The notes beneath the pieces were generated by a model. It searched no databases. It was not told the origin of the DNA and worked only from the letters and a program-made list of their open reading frames with translations. Source: Burkholderia sp. SRS-46 (GTDB taxonomy: Bacteria; Pseudomonadota; Gammaproteobacteria; Burkholderiales; Burkholderiaceae). From it: a stretch of 64,000 nt of DNA. Each line of letters begins with the position of its first letter. Positions within the stretch are counted from its first letter, which is position 1. Below, piece by piece: positions 41,241 through 49,562 of the stretch. The stretch is taken from assembly GCF_004343775.1 (NCBI RefSeq), contig NZ_PTXL01000005.1, positions 62,001 to 126,000 on the forward strand, given 5' to 3'. The position numbers were made by a program, and so were the translations under genes.

Positions 41241-42539
41241 TCAGACGGGAAGCTTGTTTTCGTAGTCGATCGCGCTCGAGCACAGCAGCAGGCCGACGCC
41301 GGCCGCCGCGAAGAACATCAGCGCGAGGAAGTAGGAACCGGTGAACTGCACGATCGCGCCGACGATGATCGGCACGGTGATGCCGCCGATGTTGCCGCCG
41401 AGGTTCATGAAGCCGCCGAGGAAGCCGATCTTGTTGCGCGTGCCGAGCGACGACGGAATGCACCAGTACAGCCCGCACCAGCGCAGGAAGAACAGCGTCG
41501 TCGACAGCAGCGCGACCACCACGGCCGCGTCCTTCACGTACGCGACGGAGAAGATCGACACGGTGGCCACCAGCGCGGCGATGCCGAACAGCGTGCGCAT
41601 CACGACGTTCGGGCGGCCGCCCGCGGCCTTCCACTTGTCGGCGATCCAGCCGCCAAGCAGCTCACCGACGAAGCCGCTGAAGAAAATGATGAAGCTCGAG
41701 CCGCCCATCGCCTTGATGTCGAAGCCGTGCACCTTGTGCAGGTAGTTCGGCATCCATGTGAGCAGGCCGTAGAACACGCTGTTGAAGCACATCCAGCCGA
41801 AGAACATGCACCACACCGAGCGGTACTTGAAGAAATCGCGCGAGCGGCCCGATGCGCCCGGCGGCTCGGCCGCGAGATCGCGTGCATGCGACGCCTCGAT
41901 GTATTCCGCTTCCTGCTCGTTGACGCCCGGATGCTCGCGCGGCGAGTTGCGCACGTAGAACCACGCGAGCACGCCCGCCAGCACGGTGCCGATGCCAGCC
42001 ACCGCGAACGCGAGCCGCCACGAGCCGAGCACCGCGATCAGCCCGGCGATCAGCACCGCGCCCAATGCCGCGCCGAGCGGTGCGCCGCCGTCGAGCAGCG
42101 TGGCCCCACGGCCGCGCTCGGTCTGCGTCATCCAGATCGCATTGAGCTTGCCGCCGGCCGGATAGATCGGCGCTTCGGACGCGCCGAGGCCGAGCCGCGT
42201 CAGCAGCAGCGTCGGCGCGCTCGTGCACAGCGCGGCGAGCGCCTGGAAGAAGCCCCAGAACACGGTCGCCGTCGCGATCACGATGCGCGGCTTGAAGCGG
42301 TCGGCGAGCATCCCGCCGGGGATCTGCATGAATGCGTAGGTCCAGAAGAACGAACTGAGGATCAGGCCCTCCATCGCCGGACCGATGTCGAACTCCTTCG
42401 AAATGAACGGCATCGCGACCGACAGCGAGGCCCGATCGACGTAGTTGATCGCGATCAGGCTCAGCATGACGACGAATATCTTCCAGCGGACGGCGGATTT
42501 GCCTACCGCCAGGGTGGCAACACCGGAGGTTGAAGACAT
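41241..42539 (-). CDS. MFS transporter, ACS family
   Basis: A 432-residue carrier with 12 helices and the ACS motif I-N-Y-V-D-R-A-S-L-S-V-A near residues 32-43, then G-A-S-E-A-P-I-Y-P near 126-134. Relatives import hexuronates, phthalate or other carboxylates. The start ATG 42539 is preferred to an upstream ATG at 42584, which lies in the divergent regulator region. It is the first gene of the operon with the AMDase-like enzyme (38 bases after its stop) and dihydropyrimidinase, so it likely imports their substrate. Confidence 0.9.
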   Translation of the reverse strand: MSSTSGVATLAVGKSAVRWKIFVVMLSLIAINYVDRASLSVAMPFISKEFDIGPAMEGLILSSFFWTYAFMQIPGGMLADRFKPRIVIATATVFWGFFQALAALCTSAPTLLLTRLGLGASEAPIYPAGGKLNAIWMTQTERGRGATLLDGGAPLGAALGAVLIAGLIAVLGSWRLAFAVAGIGTVLAGVLAWFYVRNSPREHPGVNEQEAEYIEASHARDLAAEPPGASGRSRDFFKYRSVWCMFFGWMCFNSVFYGLLTWMPNYLHKVHGFDIKAMGGSSFIIFFSGFVGELLGGWIADKWKAAGGRPNVVMRTLFGIAALVATVSIFSVAYVKDAAVVVALLSTTLFFLRWCGLYWCIPSSLGTRNKIGFLGGFMNLGGNIGGITVPIIVGAIVQFTGSYFLALMFFAAAGVGLLLCSSAIDYENKLPV

Positions 42540-42628
42540 GGACGGACTCCAGGGATGAACGAGGATGGTCAGGACGTCGCGCAACGTTGAGCCAAGTATA
42601 GGATTAGAAATTTATAATTACATATGGT

Positions 42629-42661
42629 GTAAACACTTGGTTTTATTGGATTTGTGTTTAC
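42629..42661. promoter_or_regulatory. Inverted repeat in the MFS/GntR divergent region
   Basis: GTAAACAC (42629-42636) and GTGTTTAC (42654-42661) are exact inverted repeats with a 17-base spacer, in an AT-rich patch between the divergent MFS operon and GntR gene. It is a candidate binding site for the GntR regulator. Confidence 0.5.
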
Positions 42662-42714
42662 GTTACCTGCACCAGAAGGGTCAGCATCGGTATCGTGATA
42701 AGCTTGCATCCATC

Positions 42715-43431
42715 ATGAGCCAGCCCACCCGGAACCCCCTGCTCCTGCGCACCCGCGGCATGGCCGCGGAGATCGCCGCGCGCCTGCGCGTGATGATCGA
42801 CGAGGGCGAACTGCCGCCCGGCGCGCGGATCGACGAAAAGGAACTGAGCCTCGCGTTCGACGTGTCGAAGACGCCGCTGCGCGAGGCGCTGAAGGTGCTC
42901 GTCGCCGAAGGCGCGGTCACGCACCGCCAGTACATCGGCTACCGGGTCGCGCCGATCGATCTCGACGATCTCACCGCGACCTTCGAGCTGCTGCACGGCC
43001 TCGAGGCGATGGCGGGCGAGCTGCTGCGGCGGCGCATCGGCGCGCCGGCGCTCGCCGCGCTGCGCGCGAAGCACCAGCGGATGGTCGAATGCCACGCGGC
43101 CGGCAAGCGCGTCGAGTATTTCCGGCTGAACCAGCAGATTCATCAGATGATCGTCGACGCGGCAGGCAACCCGGTGCTGTCGGGCATCTATGGATCGCTG
43201 ATGTCGAAGGTGCATCGCGCGCGCGGCGCCGCGAACGCGGACACGCTGCGCTGGGCCGAATCGCTCGGCGAGCACGAGGCGATCATGCAGGCGCTCGCCG
43301 ATCCTGCGCACGCGGAGCTGCCGCAGGTGCTGCGCAGCCACTCGGAGAACACCGCGCGCGAAGTGCTCGCGATTCTCGAACGCGCGCGCGTGGCAGACAC
43401 GGCGGGCAAGCGGCAGCCGGCCGAGGCGTGA
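42715..43431 (+). CDS. GntR-family (FCD domain) regulator
   Basis: A 238-residue GntR/FCD regulator: winged helix at residues about 12-80 (P-P-G-A-R-I-D-E-K-E-L-S, V-S-K-T-P-L-R-E-A-L-K-V-L) and a helical FCD domain at about 90-220 with N-Q-Q-I-H-Q-M-I near 142-149. It is divergent from the MFS-AMDase-dihydropyrimidinase operon and is the likely local regulator. ATG 42715 is preferred to an upstream frame start at 42565, which would encode a hydrophobic, unrelated extension. It is convergent with the M20 amidohydrolase, 33 bases apart. Confidence 0.88.
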   Translation: MSQPTRNPLLLRTRGMAAEIAARLRVMIDEGELPPGARIDEKELSLAFDVSKTPLREALKVLVAEGAVTHRQYIGYRVAPIDLDDLTATFELLHGLEAMAGELLRRRIGAPALAALRAKHQRMVECHAAGKRVEYFRLNQQIHQMIVDAAGNPVLSGIYGSLMSKVHRARGAANADTLRWAESLGEHEAIMQALADPAHAELPQVLRSHSENTAREVLAILERARVADTAGKRQPAEA

Positions 43432-43464
43432 CGCGGCACGCCTGCAGCCTGTAACGATCCCGCG

Positions 43465-44628
43465 CTACGCAACCGGCAACGCGAGCCGCGCAAGCTCCGC
43501 GAAATACCGCGCGCCGGTCGACAGGATCTCGTCGTTGAAATCGTAGGTCGCGTTGTGCAGCGGCACGCCGCCCTGCGCCGACGCTTCGCCGTTGCCGATG
43601 AAGACGAAGTTGCCCGGCACGGCCTGCAGGAACGCGCCGAAGTCTTCCGAGATCATCATCGGCTGGACGTTCGGATCCACGCGTTCCGCGCCGGCGACGT
43701 GCGTCGCGGCCCGCACCGCCAGATCGACGTACTCCGGCGAATTCACCGTCGGCGCGAACTCGTGCGTGTAGTCGAACGTGCAATCCGCGCCATGCGCGCG
43801 GCAGATCCCTTCGCTGATCTCGCGCATGCGCGTGGCCAGCAGCGCCTGCACGTCGCGCGCATAGCTGCGCGTGTCGCCCTTGATCGTCACCGTCGACGGG
43901 ATCACGTTGCGCAGCCCGTCGGTGATGAACTCCGTGCACGAGATCACGGCCTGCAGCCCCGGATCGAGATTGCGCGACACGATCGTCTGCAGCGCGAGCA
44001 CGATCTGCGAGCCGATCACGATCGGGTCGATGCCCATCTGCGGCCGCGCCGCATGCGTGCCACGCCCGTTGATCCGGATCACGAAATTGTCCTCGCTCGC
44101 CATGATGCCGCCCGCGCGCGTCGCGAACGTGCCCGCGCGCATGCCCGGCATGTTGTGCGCGCCGAAGATCGCGTCCACCGGAAAGCGCTCTAACAGCCCG
44201 TCGGCCATCATCGCCTTCGCGCCGCGGCCGTGCTCCTCGGCCGGCTGGAAGATGAAGCGCACCGTGCCGTCGAAGCCCTTGCGCTCGGCCAGCAACCGCG
44301 CCGCGCCGAGCACCATCGACATGTGACCGTCGTGCCCGCACGCGTGCATCTTGCCGGGCGTGCGCGACGCATGCGCGCGGCCCGGCGCGTGCTCGGCGAT
44401 GTTCAGCGCATCCATGTCGGCGCGCACGCCGATCGCGCGGGTGCCCGTGCCGACCGTCAGGTTCGCGACGAGCCCGGTGCCGCCGATGCCGCGATGCACG
44501 TCGAGGCCGAGCGTCGTCAGGATGCGCGCGACGTAGTCGGACGTGTTCACTTCCTCGAAACCCGTTTCCGGATGCTGGTGCAGATGGTGTCGCCAGGTCT
44601 TCAGCTGGCCTTGCAGCGTGCTTTCCAT
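43465..44628 (-). CDS. M20-family amidohydrolase (hippuricase-like)
   Basis: A 387-residue peptidase M20D-family amidohydrolase. The zinc site is shown by M-H-A-C-G-H-D-G-H near residues 97-105 and Q-P-A-E-E-H-G near 133-139, and H-N-M-P-G near 161-165. Relatives deacylate N-acyl amino acids (hippurate, N-acetyl amino acids). ATG 44628 is set by GAGGAG six bases upstream. The gene starts 26 bases after the stop of the diaminopropionate ammonia-lyase gene, on the same strand, so it may release 2,3-diaminopropionate or a similar amino acid from an N-acyl form. Confidence 0.88.
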   Translation of the reverse strand: MESTLQGQLKTWRHHLHQHPETGFEEVNTSDYVARILTTLGLDVHRGIGGTGLVANLTVGTGTRAIGVRADMDALNIAEHAPGRAHASRTPGKMHACGHDGHMSMVLGAARLLAERKGFDGTVRFIFQPAEEHGRGAKAMMADGLLERFPVDAIFGAHNMPGMRAGTFATRAGGIMASEDNFVIRINGRGTHAARPQMGIDPIVIGSQIVLALQTIVSRNLDPGLQAVISCTEFITDGLRNVIPSTVTIKGDTRSYARDVQALLATRMREISEGICRAHGADCTFDYTHEFAPTVNSPEYVDLAVRAATHVAGAERVDPNVQPMMISEDFGAFLQAVPGNFVFIGNGEASAQGGVPLHNATYDFNDEILSTGARYFAELARLALPVA

Positions 44629-44654
44629 GTCGCGCTCCTCGTCGATCGGCATCG

Positions 44655-45893
44655 TCATTGCACGGCGAGCGCCGTGCGTTGCAGCCAGTCGTGCTGGCGG
44701 GCCAGCACCGCGTCGGCCGGCTCGCCGGCGCAGCGTTCGTAGACGGACGGCGCCGTCGCGCCTTCCGTGTTGATTGCGAGCACCCGCGCGTTCGCATCGA
44801 GCCCCGCCGCGCGCGCGGCGTCGCGATCGCGCATCAGCACCGCGAGCCCCGCCACGCCGGCCGCGCCCGATTCGCCGGCCACGAACGGCACGTCGCGATC
44901 GCTGCCAGCCGCGAGCCCGCGCATCGCCTGCACTGCGTCGTCGTCGTCGATCAGCAGGAAGTGATCGATGCACGGCTCGAGGACATCCCACGCGAGCGGC
45001 GAGGCCTCGCCGCATGCGAGCCCCGCCATCACCGAATCGACCGAGCCGGTCGCCTTCGTCGCGCGGCCCGCGAGCGCGCTCTGATACAGGCAATCGGCCT
45101 GGCGCGGCTCGACGACGACGAAATGCGGCCGCCGCGTGCCGTCGCGCTCCCACAGATAGCTCGCGATCCCGGCGGCCAGGCCGCCCACGCCGCCTTGCAG
45201 GAATACGTGCGTGAACGGGGGCTCGCCATCCGCGCGCGCCGCCTGCGCGACGACCTCGGCCGCGATCACGCCGTAGCCCTGCATCACGTCGCGCGGAATC
45301 GCCTCGTAGCCGTCGTACGACGTATCCGACACCACATGCCAGCCGTTCGCCTGCGCGAGCGCCGCGGCATGCACCACCGATTCGTCGTAGTTGCCCGCGA
45401 TCCGCACGATCCGCGCGCCCAGCTCGGCGATCGCGCGCTCGCGTTCCGCGCCGACGTGCGCGTGCAGCACGATCACGCAGCGGCAGCCGATCGCACGCGC
45501 GGCGGCGGCGAGCGCGCGGCCGTGATTGCCGTCGGTCGCGCTGATCACGGTCAGGTCGGCGAGCAGCGCCGCGTGACGGCCGTCGATCAGGTCTTTCGGG
45601 TCGAGGCCGTGCGACCGCCGCAGCCGCATCGCGAGACGCATCAGCGCAATCGGCGCGCCCAGCGCCTTGAAGCTGCCGAGCGGCGAGCGGCACGACTCGT
45701 CCTTGACCGCGAGCCGCGCGATGCCGAGCCGCGCGGCCGCGTCGGGCAGCTCCCGCAGCGGCGTCGGCGCGCGGCTGAGGAGCGGCCAGTGCGACAGCCA
45801 CGCGCGGCTCTCGTCGGCGGACGCGATGTTCAGCACGCGTCGCAGCGCGTCGGGATAAGGGGCGCGCGACGCCCGGGGGTTGGCGATCAGCAT
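44655..45893 (-). CDS. dpaL: Diaminopropionate ammonia-lyase
   Basis: A 412-residue fold-type II PLP enzyme matching E. coli YgeX/DpaL, which converts 2,3-diaminopropionate to pyruvate and two ammonia. The PLP Lys is K76 in S-P-L-G-S-F-K-A-L-G. D121 in T-D-G-N-H-G is the expected catalytic Asp. The phosphate loop is G-G-V-G-G-L-A-A-G. ATG 45893 is preferred to an ATG at 45953. It lies upstream of an M20 hydrolase on the same strand and is divergent from an Lrp-type regulator, its probable controller. Confidence 0.88.
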   Translation of the reverse strand: MLIANPRASRAPYPDALRRVLNIASADESRAWLSHWPLLSRAPTPLRELPDAAARLGIARLAVKDESCRSPLGSFKALGAPIALMRLAMRLRRSHGLDPKDLIDGRHAALLADLTVISATDGNHGRALAAAARAIGCRCVIVLHAHVGAERERAIAELGARIVRIAGNYDESVVHAAALAQANGWHVVSDTSYDGYEAIPRDVMQGYGVIAAEVVAQAARADGEPPFTHVFLQGGVGGLAAGIASYLWERDGTRRPHFVVVEPRQADCLYQSALAGRATKATGSVDSVMAGLACGEASPLAWDVLEPCIDHFLLIDDDDAVQAMRGLAAGSDRDVPFVAGESGAAGVAGLAVLMRDRDAARAAGLDANARVLAINTEGATAPSVYERCAGEPADAVLARQHDWLQRTALAVQ

Positions 45894-46080
45894 GGCAGGT
45901 TGGCTCCGGAAGGACGAGACGGCTTCGGAAATGGTCCGTCGGTTGGTTCGCATCGGGAAAGCGCCGCTTGCGCCTGCCCTCGATGAACAAAATAATATTG
46001 CGCAGGCGGATCAACGAATTCTCCAAGTTGACCGCTTTCACGCAAAAATTTCTCATTCTTTCGAGGTTTCACGCGCCATC

Positions 46081-46557
46081 ATGACCACCCCACTCGATGC
46101 GTTCGATCGCAAGCTGCTGATGGAAGTCCAGCGCGACGCGCAGACGCCCCAGAACGAACTCGGCGCGCGCGTGAACCTGTCCACTGCGGCGGTGAACCGG
46201 CGGCTGCGCCGGCTCGCGGAAGACGGCGTGATCGAACGCTACACGGCGGTCGTTGCGCCGGAAAAGGCCGGGTATGCGCTGACGATCGTCGTCAACGTCG
46301 AAGTGGAAAGCGAGCAGATCAACCAGCTCGATGCGATGAAGCACACCTTCGAACAGTGTCCGCAGGTGCAGCAGTGCTACTACGTGACGGGTGAGTGGGA
46401 TTTCGTGCTGATCCTCATCGTGCGCGACATGGATCAGTACAACGCGCTCACGCGGCAGCTGTTCTTCTCGAACAACAACGTGAAGCGGTTCAAGACGCTG
46501 GTGAGCATGAGCCGGGTGAAGGTGGGGCTGGGGGTGCCGGTCGACGAGGATGCGTAA
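46081..46557 (+). CDS. Lrp/AsnC-family regulator
   Basis: A 158-residue Lrp/AsnC-type regulator: helix-turn-helix at residues about 6-60 (L-D-A-F-D-R-K-L-L-M-E-V-Q-R-D-A, L-S-T-A-A-V-N-R-R-L-R-R-L) and a RAM ligand domain at about 70-150 (V-Q-Q-C-Y-Y-V-T-G-E-W-D-F-V-L). It is divergent from the dpaL-M20 operon with 187 bases between, so it probably senses an amino acid and controls that operon. The ATG at 46081 begins the conserved domain; the frame is open upstream to 45880 with unrelated residues. Confidence 0.9.
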   Translation: MTTPLDAFDRKLLMEVQRDAQTPQNELGARVNLSTAAVNRRLRRLAEDGVIERYTAVVAPEKAGYALTIVVNVEVESEQINQLDAMKHTFEQCPQVQQCYYVTGEWDFVLILIVRDMDQYNALTRQLFFSNNNVKRFKTLVSMSRVKVGLGVPVDEDA

Positions 46558-46562
46558 GCGAA

Positions 46563-46587
46563 ACGGCCGGCGCAAAGCGCCGGCCGT
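46563..46587. terminator. Bidirectional hairpin between Lrp and tannase genes
   Basis: Arms ACGGCCGGCGC and GCGCCGGCCGT (46563-46573, 46577-46587) with an AAA loop lie between convergent stops. T-runs are short on both sides, so termination strength is uncertain. Confidence 0.65.
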
Positions 46588-46598
46588 CCATTTCGACA

Positions 46599-48320
46599 TC
46601 AGCTACAACTGAAACTCCCCGCCGCATTCACATCGCCGGCCCCGTTGTAGCGCGCCACCTTCGGATACGGACACAGCGGCCGCGTCCGCCCCGCCCCCCA
46701 CGCCACCGGCACTTCCGCATTCGGCACCGCATTCGCCGCATCGCGCGCGGTCGCGACGACCGAATCCGGCGCTCGGCCTTCCTCGACCCATGTAACCAGC
46801 GGCGTCAGCATGTCGAACTGATCCGCCGTCGGCCCGCCCGAGCAGTGGTTCATCCCCGGCACCGGAAAGAGCCGCGCGAAATCCGACGCATCGCCGCCGT
46901 TCGCCTGCGCGAGCCGCGCATACCAGTCGCGCGTGTCGTTGAATGAAAACACCGGATCCCCCGTGCCGTGATAGACAAGCAGCTTCGCGCCGCGCGACTT
47001 CAGCGCCGACAGGTTCGTCTCGTCGGGCGGGGTCATGAACGACCATGCGGACTCCGTATAAACGCCATTCGTCGCGAAGATCGCCGGCGCGTCGTTGTCC
47101 ATGTCGAAGCCGAGCGCGAAGCCGGGCAGGTTCGCCAGCGTCGCCGCGGGCTTCGGCGGCGTCATGAACGTGAACGCCATCGCGGCCGGATCGAGCGTGA
47201 TCGAATTCGACTGCTTCCAGCCGGCCCAGTCGCTGCCGGCCATGCCCGGATCGTATGGAAAGCTCGCGTACAGCGCCGCACCCGCGCTGTTGTGCGCGCC
47301 CACGAACACGCTCGCGAGCGCCGCCTTCTGCGCACCCGTCAGGCACGCGCCGGTGCGCGCGCCGTTCGCGCAGGTCGGGATGTCGGCGTCGACGCTGAAA
47401 TGCGCCTGGCACGCGGCAACGTCCTGCACCATGCCGTCGGCCGCGCCGTCGAGCGCGTCGCACTTCTCGACGATCTTCGCGCCGACGAACTGCCGCTCGG
47501 CGTCGGTGAAGCTGCTGCGAAGGTCCGGCAGCCCGTTCGCGCCGGTCGCCGACGCGATCTTCGCGAACTGCTGCGCGCCGAACATCTCGCCGATCGCCGC
47601 CTTCGGCAAATGCACGCCCGGATCGCCCGCGATGATCCCGTCGTAGTCGGCCGCGTTGCGCGCCGCCGTCACCATCGCGTGCCGCCCGCCGTTCGAGCAG
47701 CCGCCGAAGTAGCTGCGGTCCGGCGCCTTCCCGTAGGCGACGCGGATCACCTGCTTCGCCATCGGCGTCAGCGCGTCGACCGCCGCATAGCCGTAATCGC
47801 GGCGGGCCTGCGGATCGAGGCCGAACAGCGGGTTCTGCGTGGCGCTGTGCCCGGAATCCGAGCTGATCACCGCGAAGCCCATGTTCAACGCGTTGGTCAG
47901 CGGCCCGCCGCCGCCGATCCCGCCGGTCGCCGTCACCACGTTGCCGTCGAGCCCGCCGTTCGCCTGGTAGAAGAAGCGGCCGTTCCACGCCTTCGGCAGG
48001 CGCATCTCGAAGCCGATCGCATAGGTCTTGCCGTCCACCGCGCTCACGCGCTCGTTCATCTTCCCTGCGATCACGCAGTGTTCGGCGATCGGCTTGCCGG
48101 CCACCGTCAGCGCGCCGGCGGCCGCGGTCGTCACCGACGTGAACGACGTGCTCGCATACGCCAGCTTCGCGGCAAGCGCGTCGCAGGTCTGCGTCATCGC
48201 GGCCGGGGTCGCGGCCGACAGGTGAGCGGGCGACGACGTGACCGAATCGTCGCCGCCGCAGCCGGCGAGCAATGCGGCGGACAATGGCGCAATGCAGAGG
48301 AATGCATAATTTATTTTCAT
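46599..48320 (-). CDS. Tannase/feruloyl-esterase family lipoprotein
   Basis: A 573-residue exported enzyme. A lipobox L-A-G-C at Cys21 ends the signal peptide. The fold is the tannase/feruloyl esterase alpha/beta hydrolase: nucleophile elbow G-C-S-N-G-G near residues 207-212, Asp in G-T-G-D-P near 460 and His in M-N-H-C near 500 with the conserved Cys that pairs with the elbow Cys. These enzymes release ferulate, coumarate or gallate from plant esters. It precedes porin and MFS genes in what looks like one unit with them (the last gene of the run), and feeds the Fcs/Ech/Vdh pathway. Start ATG 48320. Confidence 0.88.
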   Translation of the reverse strand: MKINYAFLCIAPLSAALLAGCGGDDSVTSSPAHLSAATPAAMTQTCDALAAKLAYASTSFTSVTTAAAGALTVAGKPIAEHCVIAGKMNERVSAVDGKTYAIGFEMRLPKAWNGRFFYQANGGLDGNVVTATGGIGGGGPLTNALNMGFAVISSDSGHSATQNPLFGLDPQARRDYGYAAVDALTPMAKQVIRVAYGKAPDRSYFGGCSNGGRHAMVTAARNAADYDGIIAGDPGVHLPKAAIGEMFGAQQFAKIASATGANGLPDLRSSFTDAERQFVGAKIVEKCDALDGAADGMVQDVAACQAHFSVDADIPTCANGARTGACLTGAQKAALASVFVGAHNSAGAALYASFPYDPGMAGSDWAGWKQSNSITLDPAAMAFTFMTPPKPAATLANLPGFALGFDMDNDAPAIFATNGVYTESAWSFMTPPDETNLSALKSRGAKLLVYHGTGDPVFSFNDTRDWYARLAQANGGDASDFARLFPVPGMNHCSGGPTADQFDMLTPLVTWVEEGRAPDSVVATARDAANAVPNAEVPVAWGAGRTRPLCPYPKVARYNGAGDVNAAGSFSCS

Positions 48321-48348
48321 GACGTTTCCCGTTTTCCGTACCGATGGC

Positions 48349-49497
48349 TCAGAACATGTGCTTGACGCCGACCATCGCGCCGAGCTGCCCCATGCCCGCA
48401 CCCGGCGTCGTGCCCGGTCCGCCGCCGCTGACCGCGTAGCGCGCGTGTGCGCTGTTCCACAGATACGAGCTCTGCGCATAGACCGACGTGCGTTTCGTCA
48501 GCAGATAGGTCGCGCGCAGCGTCGCCATCGTCGCGCGCGTGTCGTGCGCGCTGTTGACGATCCGGTAGCCCTCGCCGTCGACGACGACATCCGGCTTGAC
48601 CGCATACGACGCGCCGACGAAGAACAGGTCCGAATGCGCGCCCGGCGCGGCCGGCGAGCCGGTCGACACACGCCGCCCGATCCACCCTGCGCCGAGCCGC
48701 GCGCCCGCGGCCTGCGCGTACGCGCTCACATGCACGCGCGCGTCCTTGCCCGCGCTGCTCGTGAACGCGGCCGGCGCGACGCCGTCGAAGAAATTCGCGG
48801 CCGCGCCCGTGCCGCCGCGCTGCTCCTCGTATGACGCCGCCGCGCCGAAATACGCGCTGTCGTACTTGAGCATCACCGACCAGTTGCGGCATTCGACCGC
48901 CTTGCCGGGCACCTGCCCCGCGCACGTGCCCTGCCCCGGCGAGTTGCCGGTGCCCGCGCCGTCGCGGCCGAACGACCAGGCGGCGCCGAGCGTCACGCCG
49001 CGATAGGTGCCGAGGTAAGTCACCGCGTTGTCCGCGCGACCGTTCGGCACGTACGCATCGAGCGAGCCGAGCCCGTAGATGTCGGGGCCGATGATGTCCG
49101 CGCCCTGCAGCGCGAGGTAGGTCATCGTGTACTGGCGGCCGAACGCGAGCGTGCCGAAGCCACCCTTCAGCCCGACGAACGCCTGCCGCCCGAACATCCG
49201 CCCGCCTTGCCCGAGATCGCCGCCGCGCACGTTGAAGCCGCTTTCCAGCACGAACACGGCCTGGTAGCCGCCGCCGAGATCCTCGGTGCCGCGCAGCCCC
49301 CAGCGCGACGGCAGCTCGCCCGTCACGGCCGGCATGCGCACCACGTGATCGCCGGCCGCGTTCGCGTGCGACACGTATTCGATGCCCGTGTCGATGATCC
49401 CGTAGAGCGTCACGCTCGATTGCGCGTGCGCGCCCGGCGCGGCAAGTGCGCAGCATGCGCCGGCGGCCAGCAGGCCGCGCGTTGTCGTCGATTTCAT
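48349..49497 (-). CDS. Gram-negative porin of the ferulate module
   Basis: A 382-residue betaproteobacterial porin. Signal peptide about 1-25 (ending A-H-A-Q), first strand S-V-T-L-Y-G-I-I-D-T-G, then S-R-W-G-L-R-G-T-E-D-L-G-G-G-Y and F-V-G-L-K-G-G-F-G-T-L-A-F-G-R-Q-Y. The C-terminus ends in Phe (V-K-H-M-F). It lies 65 bases downstream of the MFS gene and 28 bases before the tannase gene on the same strand. By position it is the outer-membrane entry for hydroxycinnamates; this is inferred. Confidence 0.92.
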   Translation of the reverse strand: MKSTTTRGLLAAGACCALAAPGAHAQSSVTLYGIIDTGIEYVSHANAAGDHVVRMPAVTGELPSRWGLRGTEDLGGGYQAVFVLESGFNVRGGDLGQGGRMFGRQAFVGLKGGFGTLAFGRQYTMTYLALQGADIIGPDIYGLGSLDAYVPNGRADNAVTYLGTYRGVTLGAAWSFGRDGAGTGNSPGQGTCAGQVPGKAVECRNWSVMLKYDSAYFGAAASYEEQRGGTGAAANFFDGVAPAAFTSSAGKDARVHVSAYAQAAGARLGAGWIGRRVSTGSPAAPGAHSDLFFVGASYAVKPDVVVDGEGYRIVNSAHDTRATMATLRATYLLTKRTSVYAQSSYLWNSAHARYAVSGGGPGTTPGAGMGQLGAMVGVKHMF

Positions 49498-49562
49498 GTT
49501 GAAGCGTCTCCAGACCTTGAGTGATGGCGCGCTCTGACGGCGCGCGTGAAAAAAACCGGACG

